The notes under the pieces: generated by a model
Databases searched by the model: none
The model's input: only the letters and a program-made list of their open reading frames with translations
Told to the model about the DNA's origin: nothing
Source: Pelodera strongyloides
Taxonomy: Eukaryota; Nematoda; Chromadorea; Rhabditida; Rhabditidae
Assembly (NCBI GenBank): GCA_036852015.1
Contig: JAANDG010000093.1
Span: 248,001-312,000 of the forward strand
Reading direction: 5' to 3'
DNA length: 64,000 nt
Made by a program: the position numbers and the translations under genes
In this document: piece after piece, positions 1 to 9,411 of the stretch
Position numbering within the stretch: the first letter of the stretch is position 1
Layout: the number at the start of each line of letters is the position of its first letter

Positions 1-127
1 TTTTCCTTAGAAGTGAGTGTCGTCCTATAAAATTTGTTAAGCTACATACTGCTATATTTGGAGGAACGACTCTCCATTGAACGGGAAGCAAAGCGAAGGA
101 TTTGGAACACAGGCTATGCGGGATCAA

Positions 128-515
128 CGCCTCGGACGTCGAAAATAAGCCGACGTCCAATCTTCCTCGTAGCGACAAAGTGATTCTGCAAATCAACTTC
201 AATGATTATGTCAGACGCGCCTTTCACTGAGGCGGGCAACATGCCTTCTGCTTCAGAAGCTATTTCGTCGTAAATAAGTCGACGTGCAAACTTAGCCGTA
301 GCGCGAAAGTAATGCTGCGTCAACTTCAATGATGATTTCAGACGCGCATTTGACTTATACGGGCAAAATGTCTTCTGCTTCACAAGCTATGACGTTAAAA
401 ATAAGTCGACGTGCAAACTTCGCCGTAGCGACAAAGTAATGCTGCAAATCAATTTCAATATGATATCAGAAGTGCATTTGACATTGACGGGCGCTAGTTG
501 CGTGAAAGCTCAAGT
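128..515. repeat. Three-unit minisatellite, period about 129 bp
   Basis: Three diverged head-to-tail units are marked by AATAAGTCGACGTGCAAACTT-like segments near 143, 271 and 400, each followed by a CAAAGTAATGCTGC-like segment. The period of about 129 bp is a multiple of three, so an antisense frame stays open across two units. I read that as a by-product of the period and not as a gene. The flanking DNA to about 900 shows no convincing gene. Confidence 0.75.
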
Positions 516-559
516 AAAATTTGACACGCTAGAGCGAGGCACTCGCGCAGAGCGCTCCG

Positions 560-900
560 AGCTCTAGTTTATAAAGTTTATAAACAGTTATAAACGAAAA
601 TAAGTATAAAAACACAAAAAAAAGAGCATCTCGTAAAAAATGCTTTCAAACAACCATGTTTTACGATTTTGAAATCTGTTGTGGCGGTTTTCGAGTGCGG
701 CGGAGTTCGAAAAAAATCGCCCGCGTGAATTTCAAATAATAACAGACTCCGTCAGCATCCAAATGATGAAATGTTGACAAAATATTTCGAATTTGCAAGG
801 AAAAGCCCAAAAAACACGGTTTTCACAGTTGTTAGCAACGCACGGCTGTTTACTCCTCCTATTTGTATTTTTTGTTGGAGACCGACTACTAATTCGCTTT
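560..900. other. AT-rich spacer with a dispersed-repeat fragment
   Basis: No supportable gene. The stretch 586-680 (AGTTATAAACGAAAATAA followed by a run of A-rich sequence and a CAAACAA...GTTTT segment) closely resembles 49,758-49,850, just right of the second satellite array. It is probably a fragment of a dispersed repeat associated with these composite elements. Confidence 0.45.
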
Positions 901-1176
901 AAGCTTAAACGCATCTAGCAACGGCCGTTCATTGGCGAAAAACCATGAGTATTATTGTCAGCTCTTGTGTAACGGTAAGCATTTCCTCATCATTCCACGG
1001 TTATAACTCAACGATTTTTCATGTTATTATTGAATATTTAGTTCACAACAGCGTGGGACAAAGTTCACATCATTCCACGGAATGTTAGACACCAACACAT
1101 GTGATAAGGAAGAATTCCTCCTCTTTCAATGGTGCACCGTAGTGGAAATTTTCTCATCATTCCACGATCCTTTTAA

Positions 1177-1586
1177 AGGGTCAGGCCCATTTCAAATGAC
1201 CCCTATTTTTGATGACTCCATCTGATTCTCCACGTCAGACATAGTAGGATACAATATTTTTCTAATTTTCAAGCGCAAAATTCACGCAGTATTAAGCAAT
1301 TTACTATTGCCAGTCATACCCAACTATCTATCGCAGTTGTCACGCCTTTTCGCGCTAATTGGGCAATATGCTATATTGGGCGTGGCAATTGCGATATTGG
1401 CCAATCAGCGCGAATGGGCGTGCCGACTGCGATAGATAGTTAGATATGACTGGCAATGGCAAATTGCTGAATATTGCGTGAATTTTGCGCTTGAAAATTA
1501 GAAAAATATTGCATCCTACTATATTAGTCATGGAGAATCAGATGGGGTCATCAACTATGATTGTCATTTGAAATGGGCCTGACCCT
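1177..1586. mobile_element. Palindromic TTAA element (foldback MITE) 1
   Basis: A nearly full-length palindrome of about 410 bp. The ends read AGGGTCAGGCCCATTTCAAA and its reverse complement, and TTAA flanks both sides (1,173-1,176 and 1,587-1,590). The two halves match almost to the centre, around 1,375. No coding capacity. It shares the architecture TTAA-AGGG...CCCT-TTAA with three other elements in the window, although the internal sequences differ. This resembles palindromic TTAA repeats known from nematodes. Confidence 0.8.
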
Positions 1587-1739
1587 TTAACTAAGAAAGC
1601 CGCGGAACGATTTTCCTTATCATTTACGGTCTTTTGAAGCCCAAATCGACAGTAATAGTTTTTTCTATGGTCCTCAACTCAACTGTGGCATGCTAACAAT
1701 GTATTATCACTGATTGTTCTTTCTTATTAACTCATCAAA

Positions 1740-2783
1740 ACACTGTGGTAAGCGCTTCCTCTCCATGTCAAGGTCTTCGATACCTCGTCGTGGCAACAAT
1801 TTGTGGCATTAACAGAACAAACTTTACACGTTTAACTGCCTTTCATACAGCCGCATCCCGGATGTAAGTCATTTATTTCAGCGATGGGGTTTATTAGTCG
1901 CCAAATATTTCTTTCCTTGTAGAAGTAAGTCTCCGCGGCATCACACGATCGAATTCTGGCAGTTTTACCTTGTTGCTTTGCTCAAGATAGAGGAACGCAA
2001 CCACACCTTGTGAGGTCATTACTTTACTTTGTTCACAGTTTTGTTTCAAAACACAGTTGTTATCTTGCTCTGATGGGTGACCGACGTATTATCCGTGACA
2101 CACGTGTCACATGCATATCGATGCAAATAGTACTGCCGAACCAACTGGTTTGATAAAACTTGTTCGATTCGCCTTGTAACGTTCCGCAAAATCGTGAATT
2201 ACTCTCAAAGCGTGCAGTGTCAGCTGTGAAGTACGCAGAATACTTGAAGCTAAATGCAAGTTCTTTTACTAGGTTAAACCCCTGGACAGTATTTAGCGGT
2301 ATTCATGAAAGTGTGACCATTAGTGTAAAAAGGCGGCTGTTCTCCTCGTTGAAGTATACTTTTCCGAATATAGGCGTTGAGGTGACCGAGCCGCCATCTC
2401 GGCTGTTCAAAATCCAGTTTCGGTGCGAAATGTCCCTGATGGCCATGGCTCTTAAGAACATCAACATCGGTTCCATACAAAAGAAAGCAAAGTGGAACCA
2501 AATAACAAAAGTTCATCGATTTTATTTTAAACCCGTCGCTTCAATCTGTATTCAGGGCATTCCGATCGAAACAGAACAGTCCTAAACTGTACCGACGTTG
2601 CGACTCCTAGAGCCAGAGTTGCATTCTCCAGAAATCTGTTTATGATTATTCAGCTATTTTTCCCCTCAGTAAAATTTGAATTTGACCATTTAACTTTCAA
2701 ATATACGTAGGAACCGACTACAGTATGAACGTGAACACAAATGATTTTCCACCTACTCTTCCCCCAAAGTCAACAATTGCATT
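1740..2783. repeat. 5' flank module of composite element, copy 1
   Basis: Blocks here align with 15,085-15,562: the TGTCAAGGTCTTCGATACCTC segment, the AAGTCTCCGCGGCATCACACG segment and the AAATATACGTAGGAACCGAC segment, in the same order and spacing apart from 1,978-2,683, which only copy 1 has. The end of the module, CAACAATTGCATT, is directly followed by the LINE here but by AGTTAACG and satellite in copy 2. Confidence 0.7.
2160..2585 (+). CDS. Open reading frame of unknown function in a copy-1-specific segment
   Basis: A 141-codon open frame lies in the roughly 700-bp segment present in copy 1 and absent from copy 2. Its composition looks protein-like: basic, with balanced residues and no low complexity (for example SVKRRLFSSLKYTFP and KKAKWNQITKVHRF). 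The first in-frame ATG is not until about 2,433, so this would have to be an exon or a decayed retrocopy. I do not recognise a domain. A frame this long could also be chance. It ends in TAA at 2,583-2,585. Confidence 0.3.
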   Translation: MFDSPCNVPQNRELLSKRAVSAVKYAEYLKLNASSFTRLNPWTVFSGIHESVTISVKRRLFSSLKYTFPNIGVEVTEPPSRLFKIQFRCEMSLMAMALKNINIGSIQKKAKWNQITKVHRFYFKPVASICIQGIPIETEQS

Positions 2784-2942
2784 TTTGCGTGTGCACTGGT
2801 CGAGAGCGGTCGTACCTACCAGCTCTCTGACCCATCTGTCCAATTGTCATCATTTTCTGTACCATTTCCCCTAGTTTTACTTTAACTTACTAGTTCAACT
2901 TATATTTTAGTTTTTCTTTAGGTTTCCAGTGTACCGTATTTT

Positions 2943-3971
2943 ATGAGTAGTATGTTATCTTCACTCGTTAGTCATTTGTCTCCAAAGTCTTCTTCTTCTA
3001 AGAAGCGCAAGGCTGCGGATGCTTCCATATCCTCTCCTGATGAGATGGACGATCAAGTAACCGAAGTGATCAATAGTATTGTCAACGGCGATGAACGTGT
3101 TATGTTGAAAAAACTTCTGTTTGAAGATGTTCAGCTTGCACCGGATGCCATCTCGCAACCGACCTGGGACTCTCTCAGGGCTCTTGCCTCCTTGTTTACA
3201 ATATTAATTGAGCGCATAAAGTTACTTGAAAGTTCTCATTCATCCCCTATTATTCCAATTCCAAATTTTCCAAAAATCAATGAGGATATGGAAGTAGACA
3301 AAGTTAGCACTTGGCAGCCGGCCAAATCTCGTAAAGGTCGTGTTATCACCCAGCCACCTTCCCAAACGTCTCCTATGGCTATGCAAGTGGCAGCTGTCAA
3401 AGAGGAAACCCGTTTACGTAGTATCGTAATTGCACATGTTCCCGAGTCGACCAACACTAATCTCTCACTGAGAGATAAGGAAGACGATGACAAGGTTCGT
3501 GCGATAATGAACTACCTGGGTGTTGACGTGAAGGCGGAACGAATTTTTCGTATGGGTAAGATACCAGCCTCAACGGAGACTAAGTCGCGCTTACTTAAGG
3601 TTGTTCTGCCGGCGCAGAATCTTCAGCAATCGTTGTTGAAGAATGTCCGCAAATTGCGAGACTCGAGCGACTATAAAGGTATTTACGTACGTGCTTCCCT
3701 CACCATTGAGCAGAGGAAGGAAGAGGCTGAGAGAAGAGCTGGTCTTCGCTATCTACGTGGTGTTGATATAAAAAATGACTGGGTAATCTACCGTAATGAA
3801 TATTGGGTTAGGTCTGAGATTGGAAAAGGGAGGACCACAATTCCTCCGCCCATCTCCAAGGATGCGCTCAATTCTCAGCCTAAGAATATTGTTACGGTAG
3901 TTCCCACCAATCAACAGACCACAGATTCTCAGTCCGGCCCTTCCAATGACCCAGCTCAGGGAAACCAATAA
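2943..3971 (+). CDS. LINE ORF1 protein (RNA-binding, CR1-type)
   Basis: 342 aa. Residues 1-30 are Ser-rich with a KKRK cluster at 20-23 that could be a nuclear localisation signal. Residues 50-110 are acidic and helical. About 157-240 fits the RRM-like core of LINE ORF1 proteins: SIVIAHVPES, then DDDKVRAIMNYLGVDV and RIFRMG. A basic segment follows (ERRAGLRYLRG). There is no CCHC knuckle. ORF1 proteins of this type coat the element RNA and form its ribonucleoprotein. The ORF ends in TAA at 3,969-3,971, sharing its last base with the ORF2 start. No stop or frameshift is seen. Confidence 0.85.
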   Translation: MSSMLSSLVSHLSPKSSSSKKRKAADASISSPDEMDDQVTEVINSIVNGDERVMLKKLLFEDVQLAPDAISQPTWDSLRALASLFTILIERIKLLESSHSSPIIPIPNFPKINEDMEVDKVSTWQPAKSRKGRVITQPPSQTSPMAMQVAAVKEETRLRSIVIAHVPESTNTNLSLRDKEDDDKVRAIMNYLGVDVKAERIFRMGKIPASTETKSRLLKVVLPAQNLQQSLLKNVRKLRDSSDYKGIYVRASLTIEQRKEEAERRAGLRYLRGVDIKNDWVIYRNEYWVRSEIGKGRTTIPPPISKDALNSQPKNIVTVVPTNQQTTDSQSGPSNDPAQGNQ

Positions 3972-3973
3972 TG
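3969..3973 (+). promoter_or_regulatory. TAATG stop-start overlap between ORF1 and ORF2
   Basis: The ORF1 stop TAA and the ORF2 start ATG share one A. In the insect LINE SART1 a UAAUG junction mediates termination-reinitiation on a bicistronic RNA. The same mechanism is inferred here from the identical junction; it is not demonstrated. Confidence 0.65.
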
Positions 3974-6805
3974 CCTTGTAGTCGGCTCTCTATCTGCCAC
4001 ATGAACTCTCGATCACTCTCTAATAAGCTCTCTGAATTGCATCTATTCTTAACTGTCCATCATCCTGATATTCTCTGCGTTACCGAAACTTGGCTGTCCA
4101 GTAAGGACCCTGACTCTATCTTGATTGCTAATCTTCCATATGTTGTTTACCGTACTGACAGAAAACATATTAAGGGAGGCGGTTCTCTCCTGTTAGTTAG
4201 ATCCCATCTAGTATGTGATCTATTTACAATCCCCCAATTACCTCTTGCTGAAATTGTTGCTCTAGACATCACTGATCCTCGATCTTTATCCAAATGTAGG
4301 CTTGTCTGTGTTTATCGCCCTCCCAATCAATCGATTGATTCGTTCCGAATATTCCTTGATCTTCTCTGTGATTATGCCAACATTTCATTTCCATGTATTT
4401 TCACCGGCGATTTTAATGTTCATGTAGACTGGATTGCTTACAAACCTTTGGATTCCCTAGGAAAACTGTTTCTCCAATTTTGCGAAGACCTGAGCTTACA
4501 ACAATTTGTAAAATTTCCTACTCGAAATAACAGTACTCTCGACTTAATAATTGCATCTGATCCTTCTTTAATTAGTTCTGTCAAATCATTACCACCACTA
4601 TCCGCAACTGCTGATCACTCTACTCAGCAATTTAATCTCGCTTTCCCCTTCTTGTCTGATGCGGTGACTACAGTACCCAATTATCATAAATGTAATTTTG
4701 AAGCCCTATCAAATGATTTACGTAATACCGATTGGCTTACTTTGTTCAGTAACTACATATGCGTATCCGAATTATACGATCGTTTCTCCTCGCTATTGCA
4801 ATCTCTATTGTCTAAACATGTCCCTTTGAAGAAATGCCAAACTCCATTTGAATCCTATCCGCCTCACATTAAAAATCTTCTGTTGCAAAGAGACCGTATA
4901 TTTCAACTTATTTCTACAGATCCATCGAATTCCGTTCTTTATGATAAAATCTCTTGTGATCTTCAATTTCATCTTCGTAAATACAATGCAAACAAGGAAA
5001 AACGTCTATATTCAAGTTTACATAAACGAAGTTTTTATCGTTATCTTGGATATAAAATTAAGTCTAAGCCAATAATCAGTACGTTGCACGATTCTCTAGG
5101 TACTAAGCACCATAGTCCATTAGCAAAGGCTAATTTGTTGGCTAGTTACTTTCATTCAGTTTACAAAAATACACCTAAAGATGATTTACCTATCTTTCCT
5201 ATCCAGTGCAATTCACACTTCTCATCTATCTTTTTCGAAAGTGAAACTGTTTATAAGACTCTAATCTCACTAAAAGAAAAAACATCCCTTACTTATGATC
5301 GTATTCCCCAAATCGTTTTAAAGAAAATGGCTTCTGAACTTTGTTTTCCTGTAAGGTTCATCTTAAATGCTAGCATGTATTTTCATACTGTTCCCCATCA
5401 ATGGAAACGATCAATTGTCGTTCCTATACCCAAAGTTCCTTTATCAAAATATCCAAGCAATTTTCGGCCTATTTCTATATCCTCTCCTATGTCTAAATTT
5501 ATGGAAAAAATTGTTTATAAGCAACTTGTAGATTGGGTTGACCGTTTCAATATTATCCCCCGTGAACAATTTGGCTTCATCCGTAATAGCTCTGTAAATG
5601 ATCAGCTTGTGGATGTTCAATTCGACTTCCTTGATTCTCTTTCTAAAGGATTCTGTGTAGACATTGTTTACTTTGATATTGCTAAGGCATTTGATAGTGT
5701 TAATCATAAACTACTTCTTTATCGTTTATCTCGAATTGGTATATCAGGGCAATTGTATCTCTGGCTGGAGTCTTTCCTTACTTCTCGTTCGTTCCAAGTA
5801 AAAATTGATAGTGCACTATCTGACGTTTTTGACTCCACTAGTGGAGTTCCACAAGGATCAATTCTAGGGCCCCTATTATTCCTTATTTATATGTGTGAAG
5901 TGCCCTCATTATTATCTATTCATTCCTCAATTCAAGTTCGAATGTTTGCTGACGACATTAAAATATACTCTATCCACAAAACTGATGATCCTGATATCAT
6001 TCTTAACCTTCAAAAAGCAATTGATCTGTTCCTTAAATGGTGTAAAGACTGGGATCTGAATATTGCTCCTTCTAAATGTTTCTGTCTTTATCTTGGAAAA
6101 GTTAATAAACGTTCTCCGTACTTTATTTCCTCTCAAGCTATAACACCTATTGACAAAATTCGCGATCTTGGTGTCATTTTTGATGAAAAACTAAATTTTA
6201 TCCCGCATATTGACTCAATTGTGTCCCGTGCTACATCTAAAGTATTTCTTCTTTTTCGTTCCTTATCTGTTAGATCGCCTGACGTTTATATTACCGTTTT
6301 CAAGACATATATCTTACCAATAATTGAATTCTCATCCTCCGTTTGGAGTCCATATATGAAGAAATCCATTAATAAAATTGAAAATGTCCAAAGATTGTTC
6401 ACTAGAATGCTTTTCTACCGTTGCTGTTATCCTCGTGATTCTCTACCCGGCGATCATACTATTCCTTCATATTGTTCGCGTTTGAAGCTTTACAATTTAT
6501 CACCGCTTATTGCTCGTCGTGCTGTTATCGATTTGTGCTGTCTTTATAAAATAATCCGTGGTACTTCTAGACTACGACCTAGCAAATATGTAAGGTGGAG
6601 ACTGACTTTCGGTCGTCGAAACCGCTTTCAGCTGGCAACACACTTCACTCGAAACTCTTTACTGAGCAATTCGTTCTTTCATAGAACGGTGCGATGGTAT
6701 CACTTGCTCCCGAACGACGTTATCACTGCACCCTCCGGTGCCTCATTTAAGTCACGACTGGAAAAGCTAAACCTTGTCGAACTACTTCACTTGCACCTCC
6801 GTTGA
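3971..6805 (+). CDS. LINE ORF2: APE endonuclease and reverse transcriptase
   Basis: 944 aa, intact. The N-terminal APE-type endonuclease shows Asn in HMNSRSLSNK (about 11), catalytic Glu39 in VTETWL, GDFN at 146-149 and Asp215-His216. The reverse transcriptase shows FRPISISSPMSK, motif A with Asp569 (FDIAKAFDSV), motif B SGVPQGS at about 624-630 and motif C FADD at 659-662 with both catalytic aspartates. The basic C-terminus has a ribosomal-frame-free end. This enzyme nicks the target and primes reverse transcription there. The start overlaps the ORF1 stop (TAATG), implying translational coupling. All catalytic residues I can place are conserved. Confidence 0.93.
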   Translation: MPCSRLSICHMNSRSLSNKLSELHLFLTVHHPDILCVTETWLSSKDPDSILIANLPYVVYRTDRKHIKGGGSLLLVRSHLVCDLFTIPQLPLAEIVALDITDPRSLSKCRLVCVYRPPNQSIDSFRIFLDLLCDYANISFPCIFTGDFNVHVDWIAYKPLDSLGKLFLQFCEDLSLQQFVKFPTRNNSTLDLIIASDPSLISSVKSLPPLSATADHSTQQFNLAFPFLSDAVTTVPNYHKCNFEALSNDLRNTDWLTLFSNYICVSELYDRFSSLLQSLLSKHVPLKKCQTPFESYPPHIKNLLLQRDRIFQLISTDPSNSVLYDKISCDLQFHLRKYNANKEKRLYSSLHKRSFYRYLGYKIKSKPIISTLHDSLGTKHHSPLAKANLLASYFHSVYKNTPKDDLPIFPIQCNSHFSSIFFESETVYKTLISLKEKTSLTYDRIPQIVLKKMASELCFPVRFILNASMYFHTVPHQWKRSIVVPIPKVPLSKYPSNFRPISISSPMSKFMEKIVYKQLVDWVDRFNIIPREQFGFIRNSSVNDQLVDVQFDFLDSLSKGFCVDIVYFDIAKAFDSVNHKLLLYRLSRIGISGQLYLWLESFLTSRSFQVKIDSALSDVFDSTSGVPQGSILGPLLFLIYMCEVPSLLSIHSSIQVRMFADDIKIYSIHKTDDPDIILNLQKAIDLFLKWCKDWDLNIAPSKCFCLYLGKVNKRSPYFISSQAITPIDKIRDLGVIFDEKLNFIPHIDSIVSRATSKVFLLFRSLSVRSPDVYITVFKTYILPIIEFSSSVWSPYMKKSINKIENVQRLFTRMLFYRCCYPRDSLPGDHTIPSYCSRLKLYNLSPLIARRAVIDLCCLYKIIRGTSRLRPSKYVRWRLTFGRRNRFQLATHFTRNSLLSNSFFHRTVRWYHLLPNDVITAPSGASFKSRLEKLNLVELLHLHLR

Positions 6806-7236
6806 TTGTCATGTTGCTTTGCCCTGTGATTTTGCCTTATTCTCCTTTTTAATTTGTTTGTCTGATTTTTATGGATTGCAACGGGCATACCTACTCACTC
6901 TGAAATGCCTATGCCTAAACCCGTTATGTAGCAATTTGGATCGCACAGTCACTTCACTCTCACACGTGTCACAGTTATAAATGCAGTATTGCGCCTAGGT
7001 CGTTCGGTGAATTTAGCCACTGACGTAACCCTGGGTCTGTGCACGCTTATGTGTGTTAGTGTCCGATAGTGTCCAGCTACTGGGTTTGTAGTGCTCGGCT
7101 AATACACGCTCTTGTTATAAGTCCCAAAAAAAAATCCTACTTTTGTGTTTCAATAGATATCATTTGTTTTCAAACATTTTACTCTGTGTTGGCTTTTGTG
7201 CGCATCTCACTGATGTAATAAATTATTATTAATATT

Positions 7237-7930
7237 AGTTAACGTTAAATTTATAAATTTGTTGTGGTGAGTGTACGTACTAGATGCGCGAAAGGAAAGG
7301 GATAAACACAAATATGTGTGTGCGCATATCTGTCAATGCGGATTGAACCTTATTCCTTAACTTTTAAGCAGAGGAAACTACAGCTACCAGCAATAAACAG
7401 TAAATGAGTTTTTGTCTACTTTTCAAACAAGGTCAAAATTAGTTTATGTAAATTTATAAACTTGATGTGGTGAGTGTACGTACTACATGTGTGCATGTTT
7501 GCGCGTATTTGTCAATGCGGATTGAACGTGCAAAATTTGCATTAGTTTATGAAAAGTCGTAAATGTGATGTGGTGAGTGAACGTACTAGGGGTGTAGTTC
7601 GATTTGTCAAAGGGGGTTGTATTTGAAAATTTAGCTTTCAAACGGAGGAACCAACCTTAAGGTTTCAGCGATGAACAGAAAATGAGTTTTCGCCTACTTT
7701 TCACTTACGGTCAACATTTGCATTAGTTTATGAAAAGTCAAAAATGTTATGGTGTGAGTGTACGTTCTACGGGTGTTGTCTGCGCGTATTTGTCAAAGGG
7801 GGTTGTAGGGTAGGTGAAAATTTAGCTTTCAAACAGAGGCACCCACCTTATTACAGCAGCGCTGAACACAAAACTAATTTTCACCTACCTTCGACCATTG
7901 TCAACATTGCGTGGTTTATGTTATTAAAAA
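7237..7930. repeat. About four decayed 184-bp-family satellite monomers in copy 1
   Basis: GTGGTGAGTGTACGTACTA-like boxes recur near 7,263, 7,467, 7,571 and 7,752, each preceded by AGTTTATG(T/A)AAA-like sequence and followed by an (A)ACCAACCTTA-like box. The first monomer (to about 7,440) aligns over its length with the first monomer of copy 2 at 15,563-15,710 plus 16,176-16,240. This is the short counterpart of the large array in copy 2. Confidence 0.8.
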
Positions 7931-8224
7931 AAAGCATTTTCTTATGTCTTTTTTTGTCGATAGGCTTCAGCGAGGAGTTGATCATTGTTTTGGCCATCGC
8001 CCACTGTCTTTCCCAAAGCTGCGGATTTTCTAAACGAATGCACTTTCCAGCTCAACTTTGACACATTTCCTCTATGCAACATTCCTCACACTTGTTCCGC
8101 CTCTGCAAATCTTATCAACCAAAGAATGTGATTAGCAAACGTGTTCTTGTTCATCTGCTTTCTCTATAAAAGAGTAATAATAATATTGCTCATTAAACTG
8201 AACTTGTATGTGATCTTTCACTTT
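7850..8224. repeat. 3' module of composite element, copy 1
   Basis: About 370 bp nearly identical to 28,315-28,686: TTACAGCAGCGCTGAACACA, then GTGGTTTATGTTATTAAAAA, GATAGGCTTCAGCGAGGAGT and CTTGTTCCGCCTCTGCAAAT. A shorter, more diverged version is at 54,084-54,197. Conservation of this non-satellite block in three places suggests that it is the real terminus of the element. Confidence 0.8.
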
Positions 8225-9411
8225 CACACAATCATTTGTTATGTAATCATTTGTGCTGGAGACTGAAACTGCCGGAGCTATGAGCCGTTTAATTGATCTA
8301 TATTGCGCCTGCATTATAGCCAGGATTTTCTGCGGTCAATAACTAAGGTAATACATACGATTACTAAGCGACATTCACCAGGGATGTAGAGAATTTCACG
8401 GGAAATAAAACGTATGTAATCATTTGTGCTGGAGACTGAAACAGCCGGAGCTATGAGCCGTTTAATTGATCTATGTTGCGCCTGCACTATAGAGAAGGAT
8501 TTTCTGCGGACAATAACTAAGGTAATACATAAGATTACTAAGCGAAATTCACCAGGGATCTAGAGAATTTCACGGGGAATAAAACGTATGTAATCATTTG
8601 TTATGTAATCATTTGGCTGGAGACTGAAACTGCGGGAGCTATGAGCCGTTTAATTGATCTACATTGCGCCAGAATTATAAAAGTTATGCATTATAGCCAG
8701 GATTTTCTGCGGACAATAACTAAGGTAATACATAAGATTACTAAGCGACATTCACCAGGGATGTAGAGAATTTCAAGGGGAATAAAACACATGTAATCAT
8801 TTGTGCTGGAGACTGAAACTGCCGGAGCTATGAGCCGTTTAATTGATCTATATTGCGTCTGCATTATAGCCAGGATTTTCTGCGGTATAACTAAGGTAAT
8901 ACATACGATTACTAAGCGACATTCACCAGGGATGTAGAGAATTTCACGGGGAATAAAACGTATGTAATCGTTTGTGCTGGAGATTGAAACAGCCGGAACT
9001 ATGAGCCGTTTAATTGATTTATATTGCGCCTGCACTATAGATAAGGATTTCCTGCGGACAATAACTAAGGTAATACATAAGATTACTAAGCGAAATTCAC
9101 CAGGGATCTAGAGAATTTCACGGGGAATAAAACGTATGTAAACATTTGTTATGTAATCATTTGTGCTGGAGACTGATACTGCCGGAGCTATGAGCCGTTT
9201 AATTGATCTATATTGCGCCTGCATTATAGCCAGTATTTTCTGCGGACAATAACTAAAGTAATACTTAAGATTACTAAGCGACATTCACCGGGGATGTAGA
9301 GAATTTCAAGGGGAATAAAACGTATGTAATCATTTGTGCTGGAGACTGAAACAGCCGGAGCTATGAGCCGTTTAATTGATCTATATTGCGCCAGAATTAT
9401 AAAAGTTACTT
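8225..9411. repeat. Tandem repeat with alternating 172/189-bp units
   Basis: TATGAGCCGTTTAATTGAT occurs at about 8,279, 8,452, 8,640, 8,829, 9,001, 9,190 and 9,362, giving spacings of 173, 188, 189, 172, 189 and 172. Longer units carry an extra ATGTAATCATTTGTT-like segment, and parts of the array repeat as pairs of about 361 bp. Antisense frames stay open through several units and continue directly from the DIRS reverse transcriptase frame. GCGCCAGAATTATAAAAGTT marks the junction with the DIRS element at about 9,387-9,406 and recurs inside the array near 8,666. Confidence 0.85.

Larger units (their letters stand above)
2784..7236 (+). mobile_element. Full-length non-LTR retrotransposon (CR1/jockey-like LINE)
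   Basis: The boundaries come from the empty site at about 15,550-15,575. Copy 2 reads CAATTGCATT-AGTTAACG without interruption; here the two halves are separated by 4.45 kb. The 5' UTR is about 159 nt, and two intact ORFs are followed by about 430 nt of 3' UTR ending in ATAAATTATTATTAAT rather than a long poly(A). At most about 3 bp (ATT) could be a target duplication. Both ORFs are open, so this looks like a young and possibly active copy. The CR1/jockey-group assignment rests on ORF2 motif style. Confidence 0.9.
900..8224. mobile_element. Composite satellite-bearing element, copy 1
   Basis: Comparison with copy 2 (about 13,620-28,686) defines this unit. Shared blocks occur in the same order: a 5' region (about 900-1,010 and 1,740-2,783), a satellite region (7,237-7,930, about four decayed monomers) and a 3' module (about 7,850-8,224). 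Similarity stops at 8,224 and 28,686, after TATGTGATCTTTCAC in both. Internal differences are insertions: a palindromic TTAA element (1,177-1,586), about 700 bp unique to this copy (1,978-2,683) and a LINE (2,784-7,236). The class is unknown. Non-autonomous Helentron-like elements with internal minisatellites are one possible comparison, but I see no diagnostic termini or transposase. Confidence 0.6.

Noticed and set aside
4848..6136. Alternative-frame ORFs within LINE ORF2
   Set aside because: Shadows of the 944-codon reverse transcriptase frame.
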